A DNA stretch of 64,000 bases, taken from assembly GCA_041391425.1 (NCBI GenBank), contig JAWKNZ010000015.1, positions 13,221 through 77,220 on the forward strand. The letters run 5' to 3'. The notes below the pieces were generated by a model. That model was given only the letters and a program-made list of their open reading frames with translations. It was not told the DNA's origin and made no database searches. This document shows, in pieces, positions 15,665-24,959 of this stretch (the stretch's first letter is position 1; the number at the start of each line of letters is the position of its first letter). The position numbers and the translations under genes were made by a program. This DNA is from JAWKNZ01 sp041391425. GTDB lineage: Bacteria > Bdellovibrionota_B > Oligoflexia > Oligoflexales > JAWKNZ01.

Positions 15665-17095
15665 ATGAAGCTTAGTATATATAGACCATTATTGATTATG
15701 CTAAATCTTTTTTATAATGCCAGTTGTGGATCAATGAATGCACTTGAAAATGGAATTGCCGGTAATAAAAATCGAACTTCCAATGAAAAAAGAGACAATT
15801 TCGGTAACAATTCACCTCAAGATTTATTTGACGAACTTGTATCCTCAATGAAACGAGAAAAATCGCGAATTATGCAAAGGCAAATGGAGTTATTAAATGC
15901 TCGGTATGATCTAAGAGATGAGGCTCGTAATGATGTTTTTATGTTCAGAGGTAAAAGGATACAATCAGGTGTCCGTGTCAAATTACCAAATGGTCTATCT
16001 TGGCAATCTCTATCCAATATGCTTCCATCAGATATAAAGGAAAAAGGCTTTTTCCCTCGTGGCTTTATGCCTTTACCGCATCCTAACCATGAAGAAGGAG
16101 GTATGGTCTTTCCAAGGATGCAAATTGACTCTCTTCTTAGACAAGATGAGAGGGACCTTACCAGGTTTGATTTGGATTTTGATTTGCCAGAATACTTCCT
16201 TCCAGAGTTTCCGCCTCCAATGTTTCTAACTACAAGACCTGATCTTGGAGATGTTACAAATGGACGATTAATATCACAAATAAATTTTTGGGAAATTTTT
16301 GATGGCATCATTCCTCCAAAACAATTGGATGGATTACGTTTGCTTGTCATGGCTTTTCCTCAGCAGCAATTTAATCAAACATTTGACCGTCGCACTGAGC
16401 ATGCACATCCTGGATTAGCTTGTTTTGACTGCCATGTAAATGGCCATACCAATGCAGCAACACATCTTGTTGGAGATATACGTCCTCAGTCGTTTAGGCA
16501 TAGAATTGATACGCCTACATTGAGAGGAGTTAATATTCAAAGATTGTTTGGCTCGCAGCGTGCACTAAAATCAATTGAAGATTTCACTGAATTTGAACAA
16601 AGGGCAGCATATTTTGATGGAGATCATACTTTAGCGGCTAAAAAAGGTGTTAATACATTAAACAGAGCAGACCAAGTTCATCATATGGCAGAGTTTCAAG
16701 AAATGCTAGATTTTCCGCCTGCTCCTAAACTAAATATATTCGGCTTGCTAGACCCTAAACTTGCTAGTGATCAAGAGTTGAGAGGGCAGGATATATTTTT
16801 TAATAAGGGAAAATGTGGTATATGTCACAAACCACCTTATTATACTGATAATTTAATGCATAATTTAAAAGTAGAAAGGTTCTATAAACCAGCTTTGATT
16901 AATGGAATGGAAACTATTGCCGATGGTCCTATAAAGACATTTCCATTGCGAGGAATCAAAGAAAGCCCTCCATATCTTCATGATGGTAGGTTGCTTACTT
17001 TGGAAGACACAGTTGAGTTTTTCAATCTTGTTACCGGTTTGAATCTGACAGAGCAAGAAAAAGAAGACTTAGTCGTATTTATGCTTGCTCTTTAA
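15665..17095 (+). CDS. di-haem cytochrome c peroxidase/MauG-like lipoprotein
   Basis: 476 aa from the ATG at 15665 (GGGGGG just upstream). The N-terminus ends YNASCG, a lipobox, so it is likely anchored in the periplasm. Two c-type haem sites are visible: CFDCH (about residue 254) and CGICH (about residue 383). The end FPLRGIKESPPYLHDGRLLTLEDTVEFF is typical of the C-terminal half of bacterial di-haem cytochrome c peroxidases. Such enzymes reduce hydrogen peroxide with electrons from small cytochromes, or oxidise other proteins (MauG). The first ~200 residues are a lineage-specific extension rich in charged residues. It has its own sigma-54-type promoter and a terminator at 17140. Confidence 0.8.
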   Translation: MKLSIYRPLLIMLNLFYNASCGSMNALENGIAGNKNRTSNEKRDNFGNNSPQDLFDELVSSMKREKSRIMQRQMELLNARYDLRDEARNDVFMFRGKRIQSGVRVKLPNGLSWQSLSNMLPSDIKEKGFFPRGFMPLPHPNHEEGGMVFPRMQIDSLLRQDERDLTRFDLDFDLPEYFLPEFPPPMFLTTRPDLGDVTNGRLISQINFWEIFDGIIPPKQLDGLRLLVMAFPQQQFNQTFDRRTEHAHPGLACFDCHVNGHTNAATHLVGDIRPQSFRHRIDTPTLRGVNIQRLFGSQRALKSIEDFTEFEQRAAYFDGDHTLAAKKGVNTLNRADQVHHMAEFQEMLDFPPAPKLNIFGLLDPKLASDQELRGQDIFFNKGKCGICHKPPYYTDNLMHNLKVERFYKPALINGMETIADGPIKTFPLRGIKESPPYLHDGRLLTLEDTVEFFNLVTGLNLTEQEKEDLVVFMLAL

Positions 17096-17139
17096 TTACC
17101 AAGGTTTGATTTGCTAGTCTGGGTAGAAAATAAAAGATG

Positions 17140-17185
17140 AAGAAATATCTTTTTAGCTACAAGAGATATTTCTTTCTATTTTGGA
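17140..17185 (+). terminator. rho-independent terminator
   Basis: AAGAAATATCT (17140-17150) and AGATATTTCTT (17164-17174) form a perfect 11-bp stem with a 13-nt loop, followed by TTTCTATTTT. It closes the peroxidase-like unit. Confidence 0.75.
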
Positions 17186-17665
17186 AAAAACTATCTACTG
17201 ATTAATTAAGGAAATGCCCACTTAGAGTGGTACGATCTTAGGATGATTAACTGATATTAGATTACAAATCATTTACGTTGTCTTCATGCCAGTTTTAAAA
17301 TGTTCCAAATGTTGCAGGTGTTTGAGACGACTCAGAGCTTCCAAGAAATCCGTACTCACATTCATTATATTCCCCAATGAAATATAATATATTTATTATC
17401 TAATTTTTCATTATAACTTGGTGCGTTTATCCATGGAATATTTACTACTTTGAAGTAAATGATTTGAATTAAGTGCGTTTATATCGCACTTATAATTATC
17501 TATCACTATGCGTTAAGTGGACAGAAATTTCGTTTGCAATCTGACTCAAATTGGAAGATTACAATACAACGGTCTTGCGATTATGTTTGAGAATAAAGTT
17601 AATAGAATTGCTCTTTTCTTTTGCTTTTTGGTAGTAAGGGAGAGAAATTTATCTCTTTTTAGAGA
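17186..17665. other. intergenic stretch without recognisable gene
   Basis: About 480 bp between the terminator and the end of the convergent secreted-protein gene. A 79-codon plus frame at 17517 and a 64-codon minus frame overlap each other and neither has a family signature or ribosome site. Nothing convincing was found. Confidence 0.4.
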
Positions 17666-17681
17666 AGGGGCTGTCGCCCCT
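17666..17681 (-). terminator. hairpin downstream of the secreted-protein gene
   Basis: AGGGGC-TGTC-GCCCCT is a perfect GC-rich hairpin about 30 bp after the minus-strand stop at 17712. The T-run on that strand is weak, so termination is only likely. Confidence 0.5.
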
Positions 17682-17711
17682 CCTAGCTTGGCTTTGATAG
17701 TGGTAATCTTG

Positions 17712-18713
17712 TTATCTTTGCTGTCCTTGTGCATGATCAAGCATATTTGTAACTAAATTTGTAAAGACTTCAGCATCTAATTTTATAAACTTAAGTGCAA
17801 AAGGGTCGTTGTTTTCAAGACCACGCAGAATTTCTAATATTACCGGGCGTGAAGCAGCATAAAGGCTTTTGCCAAATTTAACATGTAAATCTCCAGCAAT
17901 ATGCACTTTGTGTGGCGTTACAGATAATTGCAAACCTGTTGATCCTAAAATTGGACAACCATCAAATGCTGGGGCTTTAATTTTAAAACCTTGTTTAGTA
18001 GGTTTCAAAATAACGCCAGAGATGAACTTGAGAACACCTTTAGTTTTTGCAAGTTCGCCAGATAGAAGTGCGGATACTTTATTGGATTTATCTGAATGTT
18101 GTCCGGCAAGCTGGTTAAGCGCTTTTTTTAATTCTTTTTTGTATGCAATGACATCTGCTTTATGAGTCGCAAGCTTTTCTTTGAGTAGATCATATAATGC
18201 ATCGACAGAATTAATTTTTACAAGTTTAGCGACGTATTCACAATGCCTTTTCCAGAGAATTCCCATAATATTGTTTGCACGTGGATTTAAATTGCACTGA
18301 GAAATATTAATGACTTTATATTTAAGCATTGCCAGAGCATCCGTTTTGTATGTTGCATCGATGGCCACAGTAAATCCTGGCTCAGATGTACTCGCGATGT
18401 CTGTATAAAACCCTAGTGATCCATCAGCATCTAAGCGACCTTCAGACCAAGGTGCCTTTGGTAAGGCTAAACTGAGATCTAAAAAATAGCGATCTTGATC
18501 GATATTGGTGTGCTCAGCATTGAACGAATACTGAAAAGATTCAATGGCATCTGACTGAGCGCTGAATTCTTCCAAGGCGAGCGAAAGAGAGGCATTGATT
18601 TTTTCAAAATCGAATGCATTTGTCTCGGCTATTGCATAGTTTTGCCAAGAACAGATGATAAAGGTAGCACAGAATCCTAATACTCTTGAAAAGGTTTTAA
18701 AATACATACTCAT
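17712..18713 (-). CDS. secreted protein of unknown function
   Basis: 333 aa, ATG at 18713 with AGGAGG eight bases upstream. The signal peptide ends AIAETNA. The mature part alternates amphipathic strands and helices and has a few Cys (SQCNLNPR, RHCEY, DGCPILG); no domain recognised. The pattern of DLHVKFGK and IKAPAFDG stretches suggests a beta-rich lipid- or outer-membrane-associated fold, but this is impression only. A strong sigma-54-type promoter at 18777 puts it in the stress set. Confidence 0.6.
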   Translation of the reverse strand: MSMYFKTFSRVLGFCATFIICSWQNYAIAETNAFDFEKINASLSLALEEFSAQSDAIESFQYSFNAEHTNIDQDRYFLDLSLALPKAPWSEGRLDADGSLGFYTDIASTSEPGFTVAIDATYKTDALAMLKYKVINISQCNLNPRANNIMGILWKRHCEYVAKLVKINSVDALYDLLKEKLATHKADVIAYKKELKKALNQLAGQHSDKSNKVSALLSGELAKTKGVLKFISGVILKPTKQGFKIKAPAFDGCPILGSTGLQLSVTPHKVHIAGDLHVKFGKSLYAASRPVILEILRGLENNDPFALKFIKLDAEVFTNLVTNMLDHAQGQQR

Positions 18714-18776
18714 CTCTTAATCCTCCTATCTTTTAAATGTAACCATGATAATAAAACACTGGTGGAAAACAGCATT

Positions 18777-18791
18777 GCAATTGCGGTACCA
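18777..18791 (-). promoter_or_regulatory. sigma-54-type promoter of the secreted-protein gene
   Basis: Minus strand TTGGTACCGCAATTGCA, GG-N10-GC, close to the textbook TTGGCACG-N4-TTGCA; about 64 bp from the ATG at 18713. Confidence 0.65.
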
Positions 18792-18914
18792 ATAGTACAA
18801 ATTTCTTTTGTAGAATGGATAAAAGGTATTTTAAATAGTGGGATGTAAGTAGATTGTAATCATCATATTGTAAATTTTTGTTAACAGCTTTTTAGATCGT
18901 GAAATTGATTGTTT

Positions 18915-18957
18915 GAATTTTGGGTTCCCGGCAGAATCTGCCGGGAACCCAAAATTC
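18915..18957 (-). terminator. 21-bp perfect inverted repeat, probable terminator
   Basis: GAATTTTGGGTTCCCGGCAG (18915 on) is repeated in inverse up to 18957, with 21 paired bases around a single central A. It lies just downstream of the minus-strand lipoprotein gene that ends at 19026. The stem is very long and GC-rich, but a U-run is lacking, so it may also be a protein site or a small mobile remnant. Confidence 0.6.
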
Positions 18958-19025
18958 TTTCAGAAGTTATAAATCGCCAAACTATTTGATAAGCGTAACT
19001 AGAAATTTTTAATTAAGGATAAGGT

Positions 19026-19538
19026 TTACATATCTGGCTGATAAGATACTTGATAGTCTCCAGAAACTTCACAGTAGTAATCAAAAACGTGACTTGCTTT
19101 AGAGTGTTTTAGTTTGAGGTGAATTTTACCATTACCATCTAGTAGCAGTTCAATTTGCTCAAATCCTTTTTGATTTACCTCTGGATATTTCCCTAAAATT
19201 ATCCCCGAGATAGTATTAGGAGAATTTACAGGTTCTTCTATTGATGCTACAATAGTAGCGTTATAAAACCCATCGGACATATCATCTACAATATCTATCT
19301 GAATTGAAGACCCCTTCGAGTTTAATGAGTCTACCTGCACTGTTTGATATGGTCTAAGGCCTCTTAATTCCGTCGGCGTTGAGCGAACAGCGCACCATAG
19401 CGCACCACGGGTATTACTTTTATCAAGTATCGAATGGTTGGCTTTGCTAAGTTGTTTACTAGGCATTCCGCAGGCAACAATAAAGAAATTTCCTAAAAAA
19501 TAAAGTATTACTGTTAGCTTTTTCATAGAATCACCCAA
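19026..19538 (-). CDS. small lipoprotein of unknown function
   Basis: About 166-170 aa; the ATG at 19526 (MKKLTVILYFLG) is a more natural signal-peptide start than the one at 19538. A lipobox (IVACG) predicts lipidation. The mature part is beta-rich (TVQVDSL, IQIDIVDD, FYNATIVASI, KIHLKLKH) with two Cys (WCAVR, YYCEV), like small beta-sandwich lipoproteins. No family recognised. Confidence 0.6.
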   Translation of the reverse strand: MGDSMKKLTVILYFLGNFFIVACGMPSKQLSKANHSILDKSNTRGALWCAVRSTPTELRGLRPYQTVQVDSLNSKGSSIQIDIVDDMSDGFYNATIVASIEEPVNSPNTISGIILGKYPEVNQKGFEQIELLLDGNGKIHLKLKHSKASHVFDYYCEVSGDYQVSYQPDM

Positions 19539-19581
19539 TTTTATTTATTTTGGTTATTGCCAAGCATTATGAGTTAAATCT

Positions 19582-19605
19582 CGCCTTGCTAAGATTAGCA
19601 AGGCG
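19582..19605. promoter_or_regulatory. 11-bp perfect inverted repeat in a divergent leader
   Basis: CGCCTTGCTAA-GA-TTAGCAAGGCG in the space between the divergent lipoprotein genes at 19538 (minus) and 19874 (plus). No gene ends here, so it is more likely an operator or attenuator than a terminator. Confidence 0.35.
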
Positions 19606-19873
19606 CATTGTTTAGAAAGATTCTATAACACATGATTAAAAAATAGTCAACGTCTTGCCATTCATGCCTAGCCTCGCAAAGTTTAGCTGAGTGACATTCT
19701 GCCATAATTTCCACAGTATAGGACTCCACTCTTAATTATGGGGAAAAAAGATAGGATTTAGATTTTAAAGGAAAAATAGAAGTTTTTACTAACTTTTTTT
19801 AGAGAACTTAAATAAGGGTACCTTACTTTCAACCGATGTAACTACTAATATCCATTAAGATAAATAAGGAAAA

Positions 19874-21505
19874 ATGAAAATGAGGCATCGAGTTGTAGTA
19901 GCGTTTATCATCTTATCAATATCATGTGGCAAAAAAGATAAATCCAATGATGATGAGAACGGCAATGGTGATGGAGATAACACCAACCAACCTGGCACTC
20001 TTGCTATCTCGGAAATAAATCCATTAGCCCCAGTCTATCCATATGACTTGCAAGCTGCATCACCGACAACTGCGACGGGTGCTGAAGTTGCACTTCCTGG
20101 AACCTTGGTTGTCAATCTTTTGGATCAAGATGACCAGAGTTATGTCGCAAAAGTGGAGAATGCGATTGCAGTGGTTACTTCTGATAGTGTTGATGATTGT
20201 ATTCCAGAGCTAGTTCTTCCTACCACTCCCATGCTTTCTTGTTATAGCAAAACTGTAACTGAAGATGGTGTAGGCGGCACGGCGACTTCGACGTTGATTA
20301 AATTTGGTGACATCAATCCTGATCGAATTGGATCAGAACCAAGCGATCCGACGGCAAAAAGGGTGCTTGATGATTCTTCAGGCATCATTTCAGCCGAAGA
20401 AGAAGGGCAACCTTGCAGTGCAAAGGTAGCTGAAACGATCACGGCTGCTACTATGGCCAGTGTTGATCATGCGCAACAGTTGATGGCATCTTTGCTTTGT
20501 GTAGCTAAAAATGTAGCAAAAAAAGAAGAATTACCCGGTACTGGCGAGATAATCAATCTTGCCGATGCTGCGAACTCGTCGTGGGGATCGGATGTAGATG
20601 TTAAAGCAGCTTCAATTGCTAGACTTGCTGAGGATATAGATGGGAAACCGTCTTATCAGTCCATAGTTTCAGTCGTCAGAAGAAATTCACAAGGTGATGA
20701 AACAAAATTATTGGTTGATCTTGTAAATGTTGTTGACGATCAGTCAGGTAATTATGAGGGAAGAGCATTCATATATGATCAACGCAGGTCAAATGGGGTA
20801 ACAACGCCAACTGTGTTAAGCTTACAATTTAAAAAGAGTACAACAACAGTTGATTTTGTTGTCAGGGAAGCTGGACTGAACTTTGATGTTGAGCCTTCGA
20901 AGGTCCAAGACTCTTCAACTGGGCTTTTAGATTTTTCTAAACTTGCTGCTCTCAATGGAAATAATGCTTCACCATCGTTGACTCAATTTTCTCTCAATAC
21001 GAAGACTGGAGTTGGTACAGTAGCATCAATGAGATCTCCAGCGATTAGCGGCCAGGAAGTTTCCAACGTGATAGCTGTCACAACCACAGTTTCTGATAAT
21101 AAAGTCACAGGATGTGGGCTCAGTGGTCATACCAAGTCATTTGCTGATGAAAATAATAATATCAGATCTAATGCCGTCACTGTTTCAGGTCTTTATTGCA
21201 TGAAAAACCAATCTCTTTCAGGTGGGCCGTCCTATGGCAATGATCTTAACGATGACCAATGGCCTAATTATGAATATGTGCAATTTCAGTGTTTCGAACG
21301 TGGTGCTGATGGTCTTGTTATTACTGAAAATAGGCTAAATTATGCCGTTGCTGAAAAATGTGGTGTTGGTGACCCAGATTTTTCTTCACATGTTTCTTTG
21401 GAAGCCACATCTACGGCTCTAGAAATGGTGGAATTGTCGGCGGCCTTGGATGCTCTGACAATTGGATCTCTTACTCCCGAGTATGGGCAGGTATTTAGTG
21501 AATAA
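19874..21505 (+). CDS. large lipoprotein of unknown function
   Basis: 543 aa. The lipobox ISISCGKK is followed by an acidic linker of Asp, Asn and Gly (residues ~25-40), as in many outer-membrane lipoproteins of Bdellovibrionota. The rest is Ser/Thr/Ala-rich and acidic with scattered Cys (DDCIPE, LSCYSK, VTGCGLSG, QFQCFERG, EKCGVG), consistent with a disulfide-stabilised secreted beta protein. AGGA precedes the ATG. The next lipoprotein gene follows at 65 bp, so they probably form an operon. No function can be assigned. Confidence 0.6.
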   Translation: MKMRHRVVVAFIILSISCGKKDKSNDDENGNGDGDNTNQPGTLAISEINPLAPVYPYDLQAASPTTATGAEVALPGTLVVNLLDQDDQSYVAKVENAIAVVTSDSVDDCIPELVLPTTPMLSCYSKTVTEDGVGGTATSTLIKFGDINPDRIGSEPSDPTAKRVLDDSSGIISAEEEGQPCSAKVAETITAATMASVDHAQQLMASLLCVAKNVAKKEELPGTGEIINLADAANSSWGSDVDVKAASIARLAEDIDGKPSYQSIVSVVRRNSQGDETKLLVDLVNVVDDQSGNYEGRAFIYDQRRSNGVTTPTVLSLQFKKSTTTVDFVVREAGLNFDVEPSKVQDSSTGLLDFSKLAALNGNNASPSLTQFSLNTKTGVGTVASMRSPAISGQEVSNVIAVTTTVSDNKVTGCGLSGHTKSFADENNNIRSNAVTVSGLYCMKNQSLSGGPSYGNDLNDDQWPNYEYVQFQCFERGADGLVITENRLNYAVAEKCGVGDPDFSSHVSLEATSTALEMVELSAALDALTIGSLTPEYGQVFSE

Positions 21506-21570
21506 TTTCTAGATTAATCTTTTTTGAAAACGCATGTTCAGGGCTATTATTGAAATATAAGGTAAAAATT

Positions 21571-23667
21571 ATGAAAATAAGAAACAGTATAATGACTAGT
21601 TCATTTATTGTGGCCTTGATGATAATTCAATTTATTGGATGTAAATCTCAGCTGGCTAATATTGAAGGCAGCAAAATAAATGAAGTATCTAATAAAGAAG
21701 GAGCATATCAAGATTCAGAGCTATTAGATGATGTTACCAATCGAGAAGAATTTAAGTATGTGATTCAACATGCAGATGAGGTAGCGAAAATATCTGAACT
21801 TAGAATTCCTGAAAAGGTCAAAAATTCAATTGACCAGACTTTAACGATGGAAGCTGCTATATCTTTGTTGCCGGAGCTTCTTCGTAAAAATATTTCTTTG
21901 AAGCATGGTTTGAATTTTATCGGATTAAGAGGGCATTTAATTGACGAAGGGTTTAGCCAATCAGCCGATGTTATCTATCCTAGGGTCATCCTTTGGGATG
22001 AAGAAAATGGATTTAGTTTATCATGGAATGGTGGTTTGCCATGGCAGATCGCTTCTCATCAGATGGACGTTTTTGATTTTGATCATAAGCAAATGAAATT
22101 TCATCTGCACCAAATCGATTTTCCGATAAAAAAGAATGATGTCGATGGTATTTTTCCATATGCTATGAAGGATAATTCTAATTTATCTTCTGATGTTGCC
22201 TGTTATCAATGCCATGGACCAAATAATAGGCCTATATTTAATATGTATCCGGACTGGGGAGCTTTTTATGGATCGGATAACGACGAGATCACAACAGATG
22301 GGGTTTCGCCTGCAAAGGAAAGTAATCAGCAGAAAAGGGAAAAATTAGAATATAAGTTTAACTACCTCTCTCGAGAAGGTAGTTTTTATAGATTATTTAG
22401 AGAAGGAATGGATATAAGTGATGAGACAGGATTATCGAAGTTCAAAGATAATTTAACGCAAGTATTCAAAAAATATGTTGATGATACCAACTTGTCGGAT
22501 ACATTTAAGAGCAAAGCTCGAGAAAAAATGAGTAATTTAAATAAGGTCAGCCTAGAAGCACATGAAAATGCTATCAAACGTTATGAGCCTTTACTAAGAG
22601 TGCTTGATAGCCCTTATTATAAAGGGTTTTCTGACGACTTTAAAGGTCATATAACAAGTGCAAAAGATCACTTCCCATTTCGCCCTAGTAACGAAGGGGC
22701 CATTGACCATCAAAGTAGAAGTTTTTTCTTTAGACCTAATTTACGGGTAGGTATTTTATATAGCCGCCTAAATGCTAAGTTTATCTATTATAATTATTTA
22801 AAGCCATCTTTCTCAGGAAGCATAGAAAATGGAATCTTACGAGAGACATTTTTATTTTCAGCTTTGGATTGTAACTGGCAAGATCATGAAGTGCTTTATA
22901 AAAAACTTATTGAAAAAATGCATTTTTCTTCATTTAAGTCTCCAACTGGACGCCCTCGTGTTCACTTTATAGAACTGTTGAGGAAATTTCAGCATAAAGA
23001 TAGTGGTGCAGTGCTGCGACTTAGAGATTACGATATTCGCTTGGCTTATAATAATTCATCTTACTCAGATATTGACCCTGATAATGGTAAAGAATATCTA
23101 AAGAAATTTACAACAAATGTTATGGGACTTGGATATTATATAGTTGGTTCTGATAGTTCTGCTCAATTAGAGCGCTATGGAACTAAATTTAACAACGAAT
23201 TTTATCAAAATGGCGATTATTATTTTAATTCATATTGGGATGGTAGTGCTACGATTAATGAATACCTTGCGGCTATGATCATAAGCGATCCTGAATTAAA
23301 AGCATCCGGTCATAGTTTCGATGGTGTTCGAAATTTTCTTTTTAAATATGGCCGTCTCTTCGATCGATTTAATCTTGATAAGAAGTATTTTTATGCAATA
23401 GATACAATTTTGTCTGAGGATATGGAAAATAAATCAGTTATTGGGTGGGTCCCTGCTCCTTATCCAAATGATATAGGAGGTGAACATCATCGAGAAGGCT
23501 TTACTAAACGTGATATAGAGTATTTTCCATTTTATGGGGAAGATGGAGTGGATTTAGAGGTTAACAATAGAACGAAAAAGAGGACTACCACTAGAGACAG
23601 TCAAAATGTACACCAGCAGATATGTAAAAAGTCTCTTTCAAATTTGGAAAAATTGTTATCAAATTGA
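21571..23667 (+). CDS. large lipoprotein with one c-type haem motif
   Basis: 698 aa from the ATG at 21571 (AAGGT upstream); an earlier TTG is less likely. The signal peptide ends in a lipobox (QFIGCKS). A single CYQCH haem-attachment motif near residue 212 is followed by a GPNNRPIFNMYPDWGAFYGSDND segment. The remaining ~450 residues are helical and charged, without a recognised domain. It may be a periplasmic mono-haem oxidoreductase or electron-transfer lipoprotein; similar large CxxCH lipoproteins occur in Bdellovibrionota. It follows 19874-21505 in likely operon. Confidence 0.6.
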   Translation: MKIRNSIMTSSFIVALMIIQFIGCKSQLANIEGSKINEVSNKEGAYQDSELLDDVTNREEFKYVIQHADEVAKISELRIPEKVKNSIDQTLTMEAAISLLPELLRKNISLKHGLNFIGLRGHLIDEGFSQSADVIYPRVILWDEENGFSLSWNGGLPWQIASHQMDVFDFDHKQMKFHLHQIDFPIKKNDVDGIFPYAMKDNSNLSSDVACYQCHGPNNRPIFNMYPDWGAFYGSDNDEITTDGVSPAKESNQQKREKLEYKFNYLSREGSFYRLFREGMDISDETGLSKFKDNLTQVFKKYVDDTNLSDTFKSKAREKMSNLNKVSLEAHENAIKRYEPLLRVLDSPYYKGFSDDFKGHITSAKDHFPFRPSNEGAIDHQSRSFFFRPNLRVGILYSRLNAKFIYYNYLKPSFSGSIENGILRETFLFSALDCNWQDHEVLYKKLIEKMHFSSFKSPTGRPRVHFIELLRKFQHKDSGAVLRLRDYDIRLAYNNSSYSDIDPDNGKEYLKKFTTNVMGLGYYIVGSDSSAQLERYGTKFNNEFYQNGDYYFNSYWDGSATINEYLAAMIISDPELKASGHSFDGVRNFLFKYGRLFDRFNLDKKYFYAIDTILSEDMENKSVIGWVPAPYPNDIGGEHHREGFTKRDIEYFPFYGEDGVDLEVNNRTKKRTTTRDSQNVHQQICKKSLSNLEKLLSN

Positions 23668-23757
23668 TTGAGATGAGAAACTATGATGGTAAACATAGAA
23701 AATGCTTTATTTGATGGAAAACACTATCAAATTAGATATAAATAGGGGTTTTGTAAG

Positions 23758-24713
23758 TTGGAAAAACTCAGCTATCTTATTGAAAAAGGACAAATGTTTT
23801 CGTCTGAATATCAGCTAGGCGATTTAAAAGGGGTTTCAAATCATTTGCCTATGTGTCTATATGCAAGGTCCAAGATTGGAGCTACGGATGATCAGTTGGC
23901 TTGGTTTTATGAAAGATATATACCAAAGCTTGAATTAAAAAACTCTCAGTTGCAAGAAATTAAATGGCAAGAGCAGCTTGGGAAGCATAAATTTAACTCT
24001 GATTACCTAAAATTCTTTACGTTGAAATGCAAAAGTACGGAACTGATGCTTTGTTGCTAGAGTATTTGCCACTTCTTTTAGAGGTGTTGGAGGAGGGGCT
24101 TTTCATCCTCTTATACGACTTGCCTACATGTAGAAATGGGAAGTAAGCGAGATCATCGAGGCTCTGGCTTCTTGGGCTATGGGATGTTACCATTGAATAT
24201 TTCCACTTTGGAAATCGAAGGGACTACTGCTAAGCCTTAAGAAATTATCTAGTTTGGGTTTTGATAAAGCTAAATATCAACAGACACCTAGCGTATTTAA
24301 CAGAATGGAAAGCAAGTCAGGACTCATTATTTCAAGAAAATATTCGAGTGCCTTTTGATCTTGACTTGAAATCACTAGCGGATGCTGCAATTCAAGTATT
24401 TCTCTCTTGTCCCAGTTTTGCCTGTATACATCTGGTAACTTCAACTCACGCTTTAAGGCATGTCATTCCTTTTGTAGGTCAAACGAACGATACTCTTAAA
24501 CATTTCTGGTTGGCGTTCGCAGCTGTTTTTGTATCTGAAGGAGCTCCAAATATGAAAACTCCAATAGTTACAAAAAGTCGCTCTTGGGGTGAGCTGTCTA
24601 AGCAGGCAATCGAGTCTGAAAATGATCATTGGTGTAAATTTGTCTACACTTGCATGGAAGAGGAGAAGCATTACAAATCTCCATTTTATCTGCAGGCTGC
24701 AAATTGCTAACGA
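23758..24713 (+). pseudogene. questin-oxidase-like (DUF4243) gene with several frameshifts
   Basis: The first frame (TTG start, 23758-24060) reads SNHLPMCLYARSKIGATDDQL, and the last (to 24710) reads IHLVTSTHALRHVIPFVGQ, LKHFWLAFAAVFV and ESENDHWCKFVYT, matching the two ends of questin-oxidase-like (DUF4243) proteins. Between them YVEMQKYGTDALLLEYLPLL, then GGGAFHPLIRLAYM, then EIIEALASWAMG lie in alternating frames with stops. At least three indels are needed to restore one protein of about 310 aa. Family members act on large organic substrates through a putative metal site of His residues. Here the gene is dead unless the sequence is poor. Confidence 0.75.
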
Positions 24714-24959
24714 TTGATTATTTATATCAAAAAACTTGATTACTACTGCAAATAAATAACTAGGGAAAGGATTTCCGGGTAAGGCGGGCAGACTAGGTCA
24801 TCAGTAAAATATTCTCCGTTCTCTTTGAATTAAGTTTAAATGTTGGCGTTGCCCTAATGATCAGTTTACCAGCTAGAGGGGCCCAACTCAGATCAATTTG
24901 ACTATTCATCTGTCGCAATTGTGCGCCACAAGCCGGTACAGTATTAATTTTTACAATAC
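24714..24959. other. intergenic stretch with possible gene debris
   Basis: On the minus strand 24796-24957 can be read INTVPACGAQLRQMN and LAGKLIIRATPTFKLN before a stop, downstream of the transglycosylase remnant. It looks more protein-like than random but no family was recognised and no start is seen. Confidence 0.25.

Noticed and set aside
17517..17756. 79-codon plus frame overlapping the end of the secreted-protein gene
   Set aside because: It runs through the terminator hairpin and the opposite gene end; no support.
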